The notes: a model not told the origin generated them from the letters alone. DNA of 64,000 nucleotides from Mediterranea massiliensis (GCF_900128475.1 NZ_LT635837.1:417615-481614); one strand, 5' to 3'; positions 53,781 to 62,436 are shown, numbered from the stretch's first letter. A program made the numbers and translations.

Positions 53781-55317
53781 TGCAATAAATTATAAAACTC
53801 GTCCTTTACGTCAAGAGGAAACGTTCTTATTAAGAGAATTCCTTTATGAAGCTATTTTCATCCCAAAAGGAATAGAAACTCCCTCAAAAGAGGTTATAAA
53901 TGCACCTGAATTAAAATTATATATTGAAAACTTTGGAACAAAAAAGGATGATTTTTGTTTGGTCGCTGATTGTGCAGGAAAAGTAATTGGTGCTGTATGG
54001 GTACGGATTATGAATGATTACGGACATATAGACAACCAAACTCCCTCCCTTTCCATTTCTTTATATAAAGAATACCGTAATAAAGGTATTGGAAGTCATT
54101 TAATGAACGAAATGTTAGCATCCCTTAAAGATAAGGGATATAATCGTGTATCTCTTTCTGTACAAAAAGCCAACTATGCAGTTAATATGTATCTTAAGTT
54201 GGGATTCAAAATAATAAAAGAGACATTGGAGGAATTCTTAATGGTAAATGAATTGAATAAAAAAATGAGCAATTACCAACATTTTTTGTCAGGAGAATAT
54301 TGTAACTATCTGGATGCAGAAGTGTTAGTGATGATAAATAGAACAAAAGGTTATTTGTCCGTGTTAAATGACATAAAAACAGCGGAAAATGAAAAAAAAG
54401 AAATCCTTTCCAAAATGTTAGGAAACATTGGAAATCATTCAAGCGTAGGACAAAACTTTACTTGTCAATGTGGTAAGCATATTTTTATTGGTGAACAAAC
54501 TATTATTAATAAGAACTGTACGATGATGGATGAAAATCAGATTCATATTGGTGATAGAGTACTAGTTGCTCCAAACGTGCAGTTTTATACGGCTACTCAT
54601 CCAATTAATTTTGATGAGAGATTTGTGGAAAATTGGAATGAAGATTCGGGGGAACTATTTTTCAGAACCAAAGCTTTACCAATCACCGTAGAAGATAATG
54701 CATGGATTGGCGGTGGTAGTATCATTCTTGCCGGAGTAACCATTGGAAAAGGTAGTGTAATTGGTGCAGGAAGTGTGGTTACAAAATCAATACCTGAGAA
54801 TTGTCTTGCTGCTGGAAATCCATGTAAAGTGATTAGATGGTTAAGCCCCCAATATAGGCTTCTCCCACTCGAAGAAAAGGACATTCCCGAAATGCAGGAA
54901 TTATTTCGCTCTACCGTGCTGAATGTTAATATCAGGCATTATACACAAGAAGAGGTAGAAGATTGGGCATCTTGTGGTGACAGTGTAGAGCATTTGAAAG
55001 AGCTTCTGTCACACAATCATTTTATAGGTGCTTTTGATGAGGCGGGCCGCATGGTTGGCTTTTCATCTATGAATAAAGACGGCTATCTGCATTCCATGTT
55101 CGTACACAAGGATTGGCAAGGCAAAGGTGTGGCCACACAACTTCTTTCTGAAGTTGAACGCATTGCCAAGCAATTGGAAGTTGCTGAAATAACATCCGAA
55201 GTAAGCCTGACAGCCAGACCGTTCTTTGAAAAGAAAGGATATGAAATAGTCAAAATACAGAAGTATAGGGCAAACAAACTGGAACTGACAAATTTTGTCA
55301 TGCGCAAATTATTATAA
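53773..55317 (+). CDS. Triple-domain acetyltransferase: GNAT - left-handed beta-helix - GNAT
   Basis: 514 residues in a single open frame. Residues 5-160: GNAT, with acetyl-CoA loop YKEYRNKGIGSHL (98-110). Residues about 165-360: NodL/maltose-type O-acetyltransferase, with hexapeptide turns (IGEQTIINKNC, IGDRVLVAPNV, IGGGSIILAGVTIGKGSVIGAGSVV) and catalytic His in ATHPINF (H276). Residues about 365-514: second GNAT, with KDWQGKGVATQLL (446-458). I start at ATGAGTAATGC, overlapping the SRPBCC gene. The last domain seems less AT-rich than the first two, so the gene could be a recent join. Each half has its own cofactor loop. Substrate unknown. Confidence 0.83.
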   Translation: MSNAINYKTRPLRQEETFLLREFLYEAIFIPKGIETPSKEVINAPELKLYIENFGTKKDDFCLVADCAGKVIGAVWVRIMNDYGHIDNQTPSLSISLYKEYRNKGIGSHLMNEMLASLKDKGYNRVSLSVQKANYAVNMYLKLGFKIIKETLEEFLMVNELNKKMSNYQHFLSGEYCNYLDAEVLVMINRTKGYLSVLNDIKTAENEKKEILSKMLGNIGNHSSVGQNFTCQCGKHIFIGEQTIINKNCTMMDENQIHIGDRVLVAPNVQFYTATHPINFDERFVENWNEDSGELFFRTKALPITVEDNAWIGGGSIILAGVTIGKGSVIGAGSVVTKSIPENCLAAGNPCKVIRWLSPQYRLLPLEEKDIPEMQELFRSTVLNVNIRHYTQEEVEDWASCGDSVEHLKELLSHNHFIGAFDEAGRMVGFSSMNKDGYLHSMFVHKDWQGKGVATQLLSEVERIAKQLEVAEITSEVSLTARPFFEKKGYEIVKIQKYRANKLELTNFVMRKLL

Positions 55318-55350
55318 CCACTAGAACATGATTCCTTAAATGAATATAAA

Positions 55351-55390
55351 AACACCCGACTTTACATTCTTGGGTGTAAAATCGGGTGTT
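55351..55390 (-). terminator. Element-borne terminator now serving tRNA-Ser
   Basis: AACACCCGACTTTACA (55351-55366) pairs with TGTAAAATCGGGTGTT (55375-55390), 16 bp with one G-U. On the minus strand, reading out from the tRNA, it ends in TTTTTATATT. It lies 34 bp beyond the tRNA 3' end, inside the element. Confidence 0.8.
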
Positions 55391-55423
55391 AACCTTGTAA
55401 GCCATTGATTTCCAATGTTTATT

Positions 55424-55436
55424 GCGGAGAGACAGG
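55424..55436. repeat. Right attachment core (3' end of tRNA-Ser)
   Basis: GCGGAGAGACAGG, same 13 bp as at 40168-40180. It covers the 3' acceptor arm and part of the T arm of the tRNA, so integration leaves the tRNA gene intact. Confidence 0.85.
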
Positions 55437-55509
55437 GATTCGAACCCCGGGTGCCTCGCAGCACAACGGTTTTCAAGACCGCCGCAATCGACCACTCTGC
55501 CACCTCTCC
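55425..55509 (-). tRNA. tRNA-Ser (anticodon UGA)
   Basis: The minus strand folds as an 85-nt class II tRNA: acceptor GGAGAGG with TCTCTCC, anticodon arm CGGTC-TTGAAAA-CCG with anticodon TGA, a variable arm of about 15 nt (TTGTGCTGCGAGGCA region) and T arm GGGGTTCGAATCCC. Discriminator G, as in bacterial serine tRNA. CCA is not fully encoded. It reads TCA serine codons (and by wobble others). It is the integration target of the element. Confidence 0.96.
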
Positions 55510-55551
55510 AAAACTCCATCGGAGGAGTGCCTCTGTTTTTCTTAGGCGGTG

Positions 55552-55582
55552 CAAAGGTACAAATCATTTTTAAATCTGCAAA
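55552..55582 (-). promoter_or_regulatory. Promoter of tRNA-Ser
   Basis: On the minus strand TTTG (55582-55579), 19 bp, then TACCTTTG (55559-55552), the full Bacteroides consensus. The mature tRNA begins 43 bp downstream. Confidence 0.8.
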
Positions 55583-55644
55583 CTTATTGCCTGTTTTTTC
55601 ATGGATTAATCGTACTTTTGTACGCAAAATAACAGGATAAGCCC

Positions 55645-58191
55645 ATGATATATCCACAAAACTTTGAACAAAAGATAGGTTTCGACCAGATCAGACAGCT
55701 GCTGAAGGAAAAATGCCTCAGCCCACTGGGTGAGGAACGGGTGACGGAAATGACCTTCACCGACCACTTCAGTGAAGTGAACGAACGACTGGAACAGACC
55801 GACGAATTCATACATATCCTGCAGGAAGAAGACAATTTTCCGGCACAATACTTCTTTGACGTACGCCCGGCCCTGCGGCGCATACGAGTGGAAGGCATGT
55901 ATCTGGACGAGCAGGAACTATTCGACCTGCGCCGTTCGCTGGAAACCATCCGCGACATCGTGCGCTTCCTGAAGGCGACAGGCAATGACGGGCAGGAAAC
56001 GGAAGAGGAGAACATCCCCTATCCCCGCCTGAACAGGCTGGCCGGCGACATCAACGTATTTCCGCAACTCATCGCCCGCATCAACGAAATACTGTCGCCC
56101 TACGGAAAAATCAAGGACAACGCATCACCCGAACTGGCGCGCATCCGCCGCGAGCTGGCCTCGACCATGGGCAGCATCTCGCGCTCGCTGAACAGCATCC
56201 TGCGCAACGCACAGAGCGAAGGTGTGGTAGACAAGGACGTGACCCCCACCATGCGCGACGGCCGACTGGTAATCCCTGTGGCTCCCGCTCTGAAACGGAA
56301 GATAAGAGGCATCGTCCACGACGAATCGGCCAGCGGAAAGACGGTATTCATCGAGCCGGCCGAGGTGGTGGAGGCCAACAACCGCATCCGCGAGCTGGAG
56401 AGCGACGAACGACGCGAAATCATCCGCATCCTGACGGACTTCTCCAACCGGATGCGCCCGCAGATTCCCGACGTACTGCTGTCCTACGAATTTCTGGCCG
56501 AGATAGACTTCATCCGCGCCAAGGCCCTGCTGGCCTTGCAGACCTCGGCCCTGAAGCCTGTGGTCGAGGACCGGCAGGTCATCGACTGGACCATGGCCGT
56601 GCATCCGCTCCTACAACTGTCGCTGGCCCGCCACGGCAAGAAAGTGGTGCCGCTGGACATCGAACTGAACGACAAGCAGCGCATCCTCATCATCTCCGGC
56701 CCCAACGCCGGCGGCAAGTCGGTCTGCCTGAAGACCGTCGGACTGCTGCAGTACATGCTGCAATGCGGACTGCCCGTCCCCATGCACGAACGCAGCCATG
56801 CGGGCATCTTCAGCAGCATCTTCATCGACATCGGTGACGAGCAGTCCATCGAGGACGACCTGAGTACCTACTCGTCACACCTGACGAACTTGAAAATCAT
56901 GATGAAGCAGTGCAACGAGCGGAGCCTCATCCTCATCGACGAATTCGGCGGCGGCACGGAGCCACAGATAGGTGGTGCCATTGCCGAAGCGGTGCTGAAG
57001 CGGTTCAACCAGAAGCGGGCCTTCGGTGTCATCACTACTCACTACCAGAATCTGAAGCACTTCGCCGAGAACCACGAAGGGGTGGTAAACGGAGCCATGC
57101 TCTATGACCGACACCTGATGCAGGCCCTCTTCCAGCTGCAGATAGGCAACCCGGGCAGCTCGTTCGCCGTGGAAATTGCCCGCAAGATAGGTCTGCCCGA
57201 GGACGTCATCGCCGATGCATCCGAAATCGTGGGCAGCGAATACATCCAGAGTGACAAGTACCTGCAGGACATCGTCCGCGACAAGCGCTACTGGGAAACC
57301 AAGCGACAGAACATCCGCCAGCGCGAGAAGCAGATGGAAGAAACCATCGCCCGCTACCAGGCCGAGATGGAATCGCTGCAGAAAGAAAGGAAAGAGATAC
57401 TGAAGAAGGCGCGCGAAGAGGCCGAGCAGCTGATGCAGGAAGCCAACGCACGCATCGAGAACACCATACGCACCATCAAGGAGTCGCAGGCCGAGAAAGA
57501 AAAGACCCGCCAGGCACGCCAGGAGCTGACCGACTTCCGCGAGAACCTCGAGGAACAGACCGGCCGCGAACTGGAAGAGAAGATAGCCCGCAAGATGGAG
57601 AAGCTGAAGGAGAAGCAGAACCGCAAAAAGGAAAAGAAGAACCGCAAGGCTGAAACCCCGGCCCTGTCACCCGAAGAACAAGCCGCCCGTCAGGCACGCC
57701 AGGAAGCCGAACGCCTCAAGGCCATCGTGCCCGGCTGCAGTGTCCGCATCAAGGGGCAGACCGCTGTGGGCGAAGTGATGGAAGTGGGCGGGAAGAGTGC
57801 CGTCGTGGCCTTCGGAAGCCTGAAGACTACTGTCCGCCTGGACCGCCTGGAAGTGACACAGGCCCGACCGCAGACCACTCCGACCAACGCCAAGGCCACC
57901 TTCCTCAGCAGCCAGACGCAGGACAGTATGTACGAGAAGAAGCTCGCCTTCAAGCAGGACATCGACGTGCGCGGCATGCGAGGCGACGAGGCCCTGCAGG
58001 CAGTGACCTACTTCATCGACGACGCCATCCTGGTAGGCGTACCGCGTGTCCGCATCCTGCACGGAACAGGGACAGGCATCCTGCGCACCCTCATCCGGCA
58101 ATACCTGCAGACCGTGCCCGGCGTACGCCACTTCCAGGACGAGCATGTACAGTTCGGCGGAGCAGGCATCACCGTAGTCGACTTAGAATAA
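55645..58191 (+). CDS. mutS2: MutS2 (endonuclease/ribosome-rescue type)
   Basis: 848 residues. The core domain is followed by an ABC-ATPase with Walker A ISGPNAGGKSVCLKT (near 350), Walker B RSLILIDEFGGGTEPQIG and the H loop FGVITTHYQNLKHFAE. Then comes a long coiled coil (about 535-680, rich in Glu/Lys/Arg), a KOW-like region and a C-terminal Smr nuclease domain (DIDVRGMRGDEALQAVTYFIDDAILVGVPRVRILHGTGTGILRTLIRQYL). No mismatch-recognition domain, so it is MutS2, not MutS. It suppresses recombination and in other bacteria splits collided ribosomes. TACTTTTG (55613-55620) is a candidate -7 element. Confidence 0.95.
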   Translation: MIYPQNFEQKIGFDQIRQLLKEKCLSPLGEERVTEMTFTDHFSEVNERLEQTDEFIHILQEEDNFPAQYFFDVRPALRRIRVEGMYLDEQELFDLRRSLETIRDIVRFLKATGNDGQETEEENIPYPRLNRLAGDINVFPQLIARINEILSPYGKIKDNASPELARIRRELASTMGSISRSLNSILRNAQSEGVVDKDVTPTMRDGRLVIPVAPALKRKIRGIVHDESASGKTVFIEPAEVVEANNRIRELESDERREIIRILTDFSNRMRPQIPDVLLSYEFLAEIDFIRAKALLALQTSALKPVVEDRQVIDWTMAVHPLLQLSLARHGKKVVPLDIELNDKQRILIISGPNAGGKSVCLKTVGLLQYMLQCGLPVPMHERSHAGIFSSIFIDIGDEQSIEDDLSTYSSHLTNLKIMMKQCNERSLILIDEFGGGTEPQIGGAIAEAVLKRFNQKRAFGVITTHYQNLKHFAENHEGVVNGAMLYDRHLMQALFQLQIGNPGSSFAVEIARKIGLPEDVIADASEIVGSEYIQSDKYLQDIVRDKRYWETKRQNIRQREKQMEETIARYQAEMESLQKERKEILKKAREEAEQLMQEANARIENTIRTIKESQAEKEKTRQARQELTDFRENLEEQTGRELEEKIARKMEKLKEKQNRKKEKKNRKAETPALSPEEQAARQARQEAERLKAIVPGCSVRIKGQTAVGEVMEVGGKSAVVAFGSLKTTVRLDRLEVTQARPQTTPTNAKATFLSSQTQDSMYEKKLAFKQDIDVRGMRGDEALQAVTYFIDDAILVGVPRVRILHGTGTGILRTLIRQYLQTVPGVRHFQDEHVQFGGAGITVVDLE

Positions 58192-58227
58192 CTAATCAAA
58201 TCAAGAATCCATAACCATAGACGACCT

Positions 58228-59439
58228 ATGAAATCAATCAAAGAACTTTACCGCATCGGCACCGGACCTTCGAGCAGTCACACCATGGGACCGCGCAAGG
58301 CTGCCGAAATCTTCCTGAAACGACATCCCGAAGCCGCCGGCTTCAAAGTAACCCTATACGGCAGCCTGGCTGCCACGGGTAAAGGCCACATGACCAACGT
58401 GGCCATCACCGAAACTCTGCAACCCGCCGCACCGGTAGAAATCATCTGGGAGCCCAAAATCTTCCTGCCCTTCCACCCCAACGGCATGAAGTTCGTATCT
58501 GTGGATGCCGAAGGCAAGGAGACCGACTCGTGGACGGTATTCAGTATCGGCGGAGGCGCCCTGGCTGAAGAAAATGACGGCGACGCGTCGGTCAACACGC
58601 CCGATGTCTACGAAATGAACCACCTGACAGAAATCCTGCACTGGTGCGAACGTACGGGCAAGAGCTACTGGGAGTACGTAAAGGAATGCGAGGAAAGCGA
58701 CATCTGGGACTATCTGGCCGAAGTGTGGACCACCATGAAGGAAGCCATCCACCGCGGACTGGACAGTGAAGGCGTGCTGCCCGGCCCCTTGAACCTGCGC
58801 CGCAAGGCATCGACCTACTTCATCCGCGCCAGCGGTTACAAGGCTTCGCTCCAAAGCCGCGGACTGGTCTTTGCCTACGCCCTGGCCGTCAGTGAAGAAA
58901 ATGCCGCCGGAGGCACCATTGTGACGGCCCCTACCTGCGGTTCGTGCGGCGTGGTTCCCGCCGTTCTCTACCACCTGCAGAAGAGCCGCGAATTCACCGA
59001 CATCCGCATCCTGCGCGCGCTGGCCACAGCCGGACTCATCGGCAACATCGTGAAGCAGAACGCCTCCATCTCGGGAGCCGAAGCCGGATGCCAGGCCGAA
59101 GTGGGTACCGCCTGCTCCATGGCCTCGGCCGCTGCCAACCAGCTGTTCGGCGGAAGCCCGGCCCAGATTGAATATGCAGCAGAGATGGGTCTGGAGCACC
59201 ACCTGGGCATGACCTGCGACCCTGTGTGCGGACTGGTACAGATACCCTGCATCGAGCGCAACGCCTATGCCGCCGCCCGTGCGCTGGACGCCAACCTCTA
59301 CTCATCGTTCACCGACGGCATGCACCGCGTGTCGTTCGACAAGGTGGTGGAAGTGATGAAACAGACCGGCAACGACCTGCCCTCGCTCTACAAGGAAACC
59401 AGCGAAGGCGGACTGGCCAAGGACTACCACCCGATGTAA
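58228..59439 (+). CDS. sdaA: L-serine ammonia-lyase, iron-sulfur dependent
   Basis: 403 residues; deaminates L-serine to pyruvate and ammonia with a 4Fe-4S cluster. The N-terminal domain begins SIKELYRIGTGPSSSHTMGPRKAAEIF, a serine-binding signature. The C-terminal domain has the cluster cysteines in TAPTCGSCGVVPAVL, NASISGAEAGCQAEVGTACSMASAAANQL and LGMTCDPVCGLVQIPCIERNAYAA. Single-chain form. It is 36 bp after mutS2 without a terminator between, so read-through is likely. Repeat array F lies downstream. Confidence 0.95.
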   Translation: MKSIKELYRIGTGPSSSHTMGPRKAAEIFLKRHPEAAGFKVTLYGSLAATGKGHMTNVAITETLQPAAPVEIIWEPKIFLPFHPNGMKFVSVDAEGKETDSWTVFSIGGGALAEENDGDASVNTPDVYEMNHLTEILHWCERTGKSYWEYVKECEESDIWDYLAEVWTTMKEAIHRGLDSEGVLPGPLNLRRKASTYFIRASGYKASLQSRGLVFAYALAVSEENAAGGTIVTAPTCGSCGVVPAVLYHLQKSREFTDIRILRALATAGLIGNIVKQNASISGAEAGCQAEVGTACSMASAAANQLFGGSPAQIEYAAEMGLEHHLGMTCDPVCGLVQIPCIERNAYAAARALDANLYSSFTDGMHRVSFDKVVEVMKQTGNDLPSLYKETSEGGLAKDYHPM

Positions 59440-59550
59440 CGGGACATCACAGCAACAGCCTTGCAGGGACACCGCAAAGGCTTAAAGCAATATACTAAAA
59501 AAATAAAGATAAAAGTAAAGACAATGTCATCATAATTTCTCTTCCATTTA

Positions 59551-59660
59551 AGCAGAGAAAATCAACATTTTGCCCAGCCTAAACAATCCGTTTACCCAGC
59601 TTAAACAATTCATTTGAGCTGGGAAAACGAATGCTTTAAGCTGGGCAAACAACTGTTGAA
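59551..59660. repeat. Array locus F: AAACnnnnnTTT units every 22 bp with CCCAGCTT/AGCTGGG words
   Basis: Five units start at 59551, 59573, 59595, 59617 and 59639, each 22 bp apart. Unit 2 and 3 open with CCCAGCYT, units 4 and 5 with the opposite word AGCTGGG; all keep AAA at unit positions 9-11 and most keep TTT near 19-21. Because the words invert in the middle, 59595-59611 can pair with 59629-59645 over 15 of 17 bases. The array lies between the convergent serine ammonia-lyase and PepSY-like genes. Confidence 0.82.
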
Positions 59661-59706
59661 AACGGGTCTTTTTCTTCACCCTACTTCAAAGAGAAACCTA
59701 ACCAGG

Positions 59707-60144
59707 TCAGTCATCTATGTCTATCAGCTGTCCCTTCTTGTTGAACTTCAGTGAAAGACGGTTACTCAGTTCCACTTCGACCTCACCGCGGTCGCGCTCA
59801 ATCTTGTGATAAATGACTCCCGGATATTGTGCGTTGACATATTGCTGTATATACGCCGGAACCAACGTTTTGGGCAGTTCAGCCCGCTTGCAATCCACTT
59901 CTTCCCAGTTGCCCTTGCCGTCGAACTCAATCTTCGTACGGTCGGTCATCACCACCTCATATTTCTTCGAGAGGAATTCACTTTCCACCTTTATATAGGA
60001 AATCTGCCGATTGCCGAAATATTGTTTCAAGAAAGTCTGGGCCGCAGCCGGCAGTTCTTTGGGATCCATTGTAATCACATCGCGGGCAAAACCGAGCTGT
60101 ACGGTCAACACCATCACCATCAGGAAGGCAATCATCTTTTTCAT
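59707..60144 (-). CDS. Secreted PepSY-like (DUF2874-type) protein
   Basis: 145 residues. MKKMIAFLMVMVLTVQLGFARD is a signal peptide. The mature part has two tandem beta-lactamase-inhibitor-like repeats: LPAAAQTFLKQYFGNRQISYIKVESEFLSKKYEVVMTDRTKIEFDGKGNWEEVDCKRAELP and LVPAYIQQYVNAQYPGVIYHKIERDRGEVEVELSNRLSLKFNKKGQLIDID. Such proteins are periplasmic and of unknown role, frequently near two-component systems, as here; it may be a target of the system encoded upstream. Confidence 0.85.
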   Translation of the reverse strand: MKKMIAFLMVMVLTVQLGFARDVITMDPKELPAAAQTFLKQYFGNRQISYIKVESEFLSKKYEVVMTDRTKIEFDGKGNWEEVDCKRAELPKTLVPAYIQQYVNAQYPGVIYHKIERDRGEVEVELSNRLSLKFNKKGQLIDIDD

Positions 60145-60217
60145 CTTCTTTCTTCTTTTTATGAGTTAATACTTTCTTTGTTATCGTTTATGATGCAAAG
60201 GAAGCAGGCAAATTGGG

Positions 60218-60254
60218 AAAAAATCGGGAAAAACAGAACATGTCCCGATTTTTT
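60218..60254. terminator. Bidirectional terminator behind the histidine kinase
   Basis: AAAAAATCGGGA (60218-60229) pairs with TCCCGATTTTTT (60243-60254), loop about 13, with T tracts on both strands. It stands right after the histidine kinase stop codon. Confidence 0.85.
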
Positions 60255-60257
60255 ACA

Positions 60258-61529
60258 CTATTTAACCAGCGAAAAGACATGCATACCGTCTTCCCACTGA
60301 TAGGACAGATGGAGCGAACAGCCCGAAGCAATGGCCTCGCTGATGGCCAACCCCAGTCCGGTGGACTCCTTCTTGCGGTCCACGCTGTGGGCAAAGCGTT
60401 TGAACAACATGGCCTCGTCCAGCGGAGCCGTTCCGCTGTTCTTCACTACCAGCGATACGGGAGTAGTCTGCACCACCAATCTTCCTCCATCCAAATTATG
60501 GAGAAGGGCGTTCTTCACCAGATTCGTGACAAGAATATGGGCCAGCGAAGCGTTGCAACGTATCACGAAAGGAGCGTCTCCCTTCAACCGTTCCAGCCGG
60601 ATCTGCTTATGCTCGTAGATGTCCATCAAGTCGGGCAACAGCTCGTCCAGCAACTCGTCCACCGATACGTCTTCCGTCTCGGCATACTGTCCGTTCTCGA
60701 TGCGCGAAAGCAGCAGCAAGGCTCTGTTCAGCTTCACGGCCCGTCCCAGGGTGGCATAAATGGAATCAATCTCCTTCAGTTGCTCTTCGGTCATGCCGTC
60801 GCTTTCTGCCAGCAGTTCCAGCTTGCCGCGGGCAATGGCCAGCGGAGTCTGCAACTCGTGCGAGGCGTTCTCGATGAACTGCTTCTGCTCCTCGTAGGCC
60901 TTGTGGCTGCGGTTGGCCATGTCACAGGCCACATCGCCCAGCAGGCGGAATTCGCGGATACCGGTATCGTTGTCCAACGGCGGTACCTCTGCCCCGGGAT
61001 GCAACCGCTGCAACCAGTCCATCAGCCTATTCATGGGTCGGAATATCTTCTGAAGAATGAGCCGTGTACCGACAGCCGTACAACAAAGGAACAGAACGAA
61101 CAACGCCGCCAGGTACCAGAACATCGCATTGACCATATCGTCGCGCTCCAAGGTGGATATCATCAGTTCCAGTTCGTAAAACTGTCCGTCGGGCATGCGG
61201 AAAGCCGTGCGGTAAACGCGTACCGGCTCGTGCTCGTCCTCGCTCTCCACATAGACCAGCGAATCGTAGAACATGTCGCGATAGTCTTCCCCCTCCTCTA
61301 CCGAAATGGGGTGGAAATAGTAAAAGGACATCAGGTTGCCTTCGGTCTCCAGCGTCGAAGGGTCGTAAAGAGCATTGTTGATGATAATCTGAGCATAGTT
61401 TTCCAGCGTGTCATCGGTCTCGTCCATTACTTCGTACATAATAGTGTAATAGAACAACACACCCCACACAGCCATCAATCCCAGCAGCCAGAGGGAGAGC
61501 TTGCAATAGGTATAATGAAGCAGCTTCAT
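60258..61529 (-). CDS. Sensor histidine kinase (OmpR-system partner)
   Basis: 423 residues. Two membrane helices (about 10-32 and 140-160) enclose a periplasmic sensor of about 110 residues. A HAMP-like linker (RPMNRLMDWLQRL) leads to the H box NASHELQTPLAIARGKLELL, N box SLAHILVTNLVKNALLHN, G1 LVVKNSGTAP and G2 STGLGLAISEAIAS. Complete catalytic set, so functional. It overlaps the response regulator stop by four bases. Confidence 0.93.
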   Translation of the reverse strand: MKLLHYTYCKLSLWLLGLMAVWGVLFYYTIMYEVMDETDDTLENYAQIIINNALYDPSTLETEGNLMSFYYFHPISVEEGEDYRDMFYDSLVYVESEDEHEPVRVYRTAFRMPDGQFYELELMISTLERDDMVNAMFWYLAALFVLFLCCTAVGTRLILQKIFRPMNRLMDWLQRLHPGAEVPPLDNDTGIREFRLLGDVACDMANRSHKAYEEQKQFIENASHELQTPLAIARGKLELLAESDGMTEEQLKEIDSIYATLGRAVKLNRALLLLSRIENGQYAETEDVSVDELLDELLPDLMDIYEHKQIRLERLKGDAPFVIRCNASLAHILVTNLVKNALLHNLDGGRLVVQTTPVSLVVKNSGTAPLDEAMLFKRFAHSVDRKKESTGLGLAISEAIASGCSLHLSYQWEDGMHVFSLVK

Positions 61530-62203
61530 ACTTCCGACAGCTTGTAACCGAAACCGTAAACAGCCTTCACCTCCACCGTCGCCCCAGCCTGCTTCATTTT
61601 TTTACGCAGGTTCTTGACCTGCGAATAGATGAAATCGAGCGAATCAGCCTGGTCGATGTTATCCCCCCAGACAGATTCAGCCAGGCTCATGCGGTTGATG
61701 ACCCGGTTGGGATTGACTACAAAATAATAGAGCAGGTCGAATTCCTTGCGATTGAGCTGCATGGGGACGCCGTCCACCTCGGCCTGCCGTTTGTCAGGGT
61801 AGAGTACCAGGTTGCCCATGGTCACACTGGTATCGCCGTTGTTCTGCCGGCGGCGTATCAGCGACTTCACGCGGGCGTTGAGTTCGGCCAGGTGGAAAGG
61901 CTTCGTCAGATAGTCGTCAGCTCCCAGTTCCAGCCCGTCGACCTTGTCGTCCAGCGAATCCTTGGCCGAAATGATGAGCACACTGTCGCTGCGGTGCAAG
62001 CGCTTCAGCTCACGCAGCAGGTCCAGACCGCTTCCGCCCGGCAGCATGATGTCCAGCAGAATGCAGTCGTAATCATAGTCATTGATCTTGTCGAATGCCG
62101 AATGATAGTCTGCGGCAGTCTCGACCACAAATTTTTCTTTCAGGAGCGAAGTGCGGATGGTTTCACGCAAGTCCTGCTCGTCTTCTACTACTAATATCTT
62201 CAT
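61526..62203 (-). CDS. OmpR-family response regulator
   Basis: 225 residues from MKILVVEDEQDLRETIRTSLLKEKF; upstream codons in the same frame look non-coding, so the later Met is chosen. Receiver: acidic pair ED, phospho-Asp in CILLDIMLPGGSG, Lys in DDYLTKPFHLAEL. Winged-helix DNA-binding domain: QLNRKEFDLLYYFVVNPNRVINRMSLAESVWGDNIDQADSLDFIYSQVKNLRKKMKQAG. It is first in the pair with the kinase and divergent from trpB2, so it may regulate nearby genes. Confidence 0.94.
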   Translation of the reverse strand: MKILVVEDEQDLRETIRTSLLKEKFVVETAADYHSAFDKINDYDYDCILLDIMLPGGSGLDLLRELKRLHRSDSVLIISAKDSLDDKVDGLELGADDYLTKPFHLAELNARVKSLIRRRQNNGDTSVTMGNLVLYPDKRQAEVDGVPMQLNRKEFDLLYYFVVNPNRVINRMSLAESVWGDNIDQADSLDFIYSQVKNLRKKMKQAGATVEVKAVYGFGYKLSEV

Positions 62204-62436
62204 GGCAACAAATGTAACGTGCAATGTTGGAAAGATTCTGGATTGCACCAGACAAAGAAACGAAAAATCAAGGGGAACACCAAGCGAAACTGCAGGAAAT
62301 AAACAAGTCGAAAGGTAAGCCGGCAGCGTCTTCAAACAACAAAAACGACATAACAAACAAAATAATTATAGAAAAAAGACAGATATTTAAAAATAATCCA
62401 TACATTTGGACGCACAAATTTTAAAAACTAACCACT

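Larger units (their letters stand above)
40168..55436 (+). mobile_element. NBU2-type integrated mobilizable element with macrolide cassette
   Basis: About 15.3 kb lies between two copies of GCGGAGAGACAGG (40168-40180 and 55424-55436). The right copy is the 3' end of tRNA-Ser(UGA). Inside are a tyrosine integrase next to the left end, DUF3853, RepA-like ATPase, primase, oriT-like hairpins and a MobV relaxase, which is the known Bacteroides NBU order. It is known that NBU2 targets 3' ends of tRNA-Ser genes and carries mefEN2 and linAN2; here a mef gene is present, but linA is not. No conjugation genes occur, so transfer would need a helper conjugative element. Confidence 0.92.

Noticed and set aside
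55424-55436. att core as a chance 13-bp match
   Set aside because: Rejected because it coincides with the tRNA 3' end, lies next to the integrase on the other side, and brackets all mobilisation genes.
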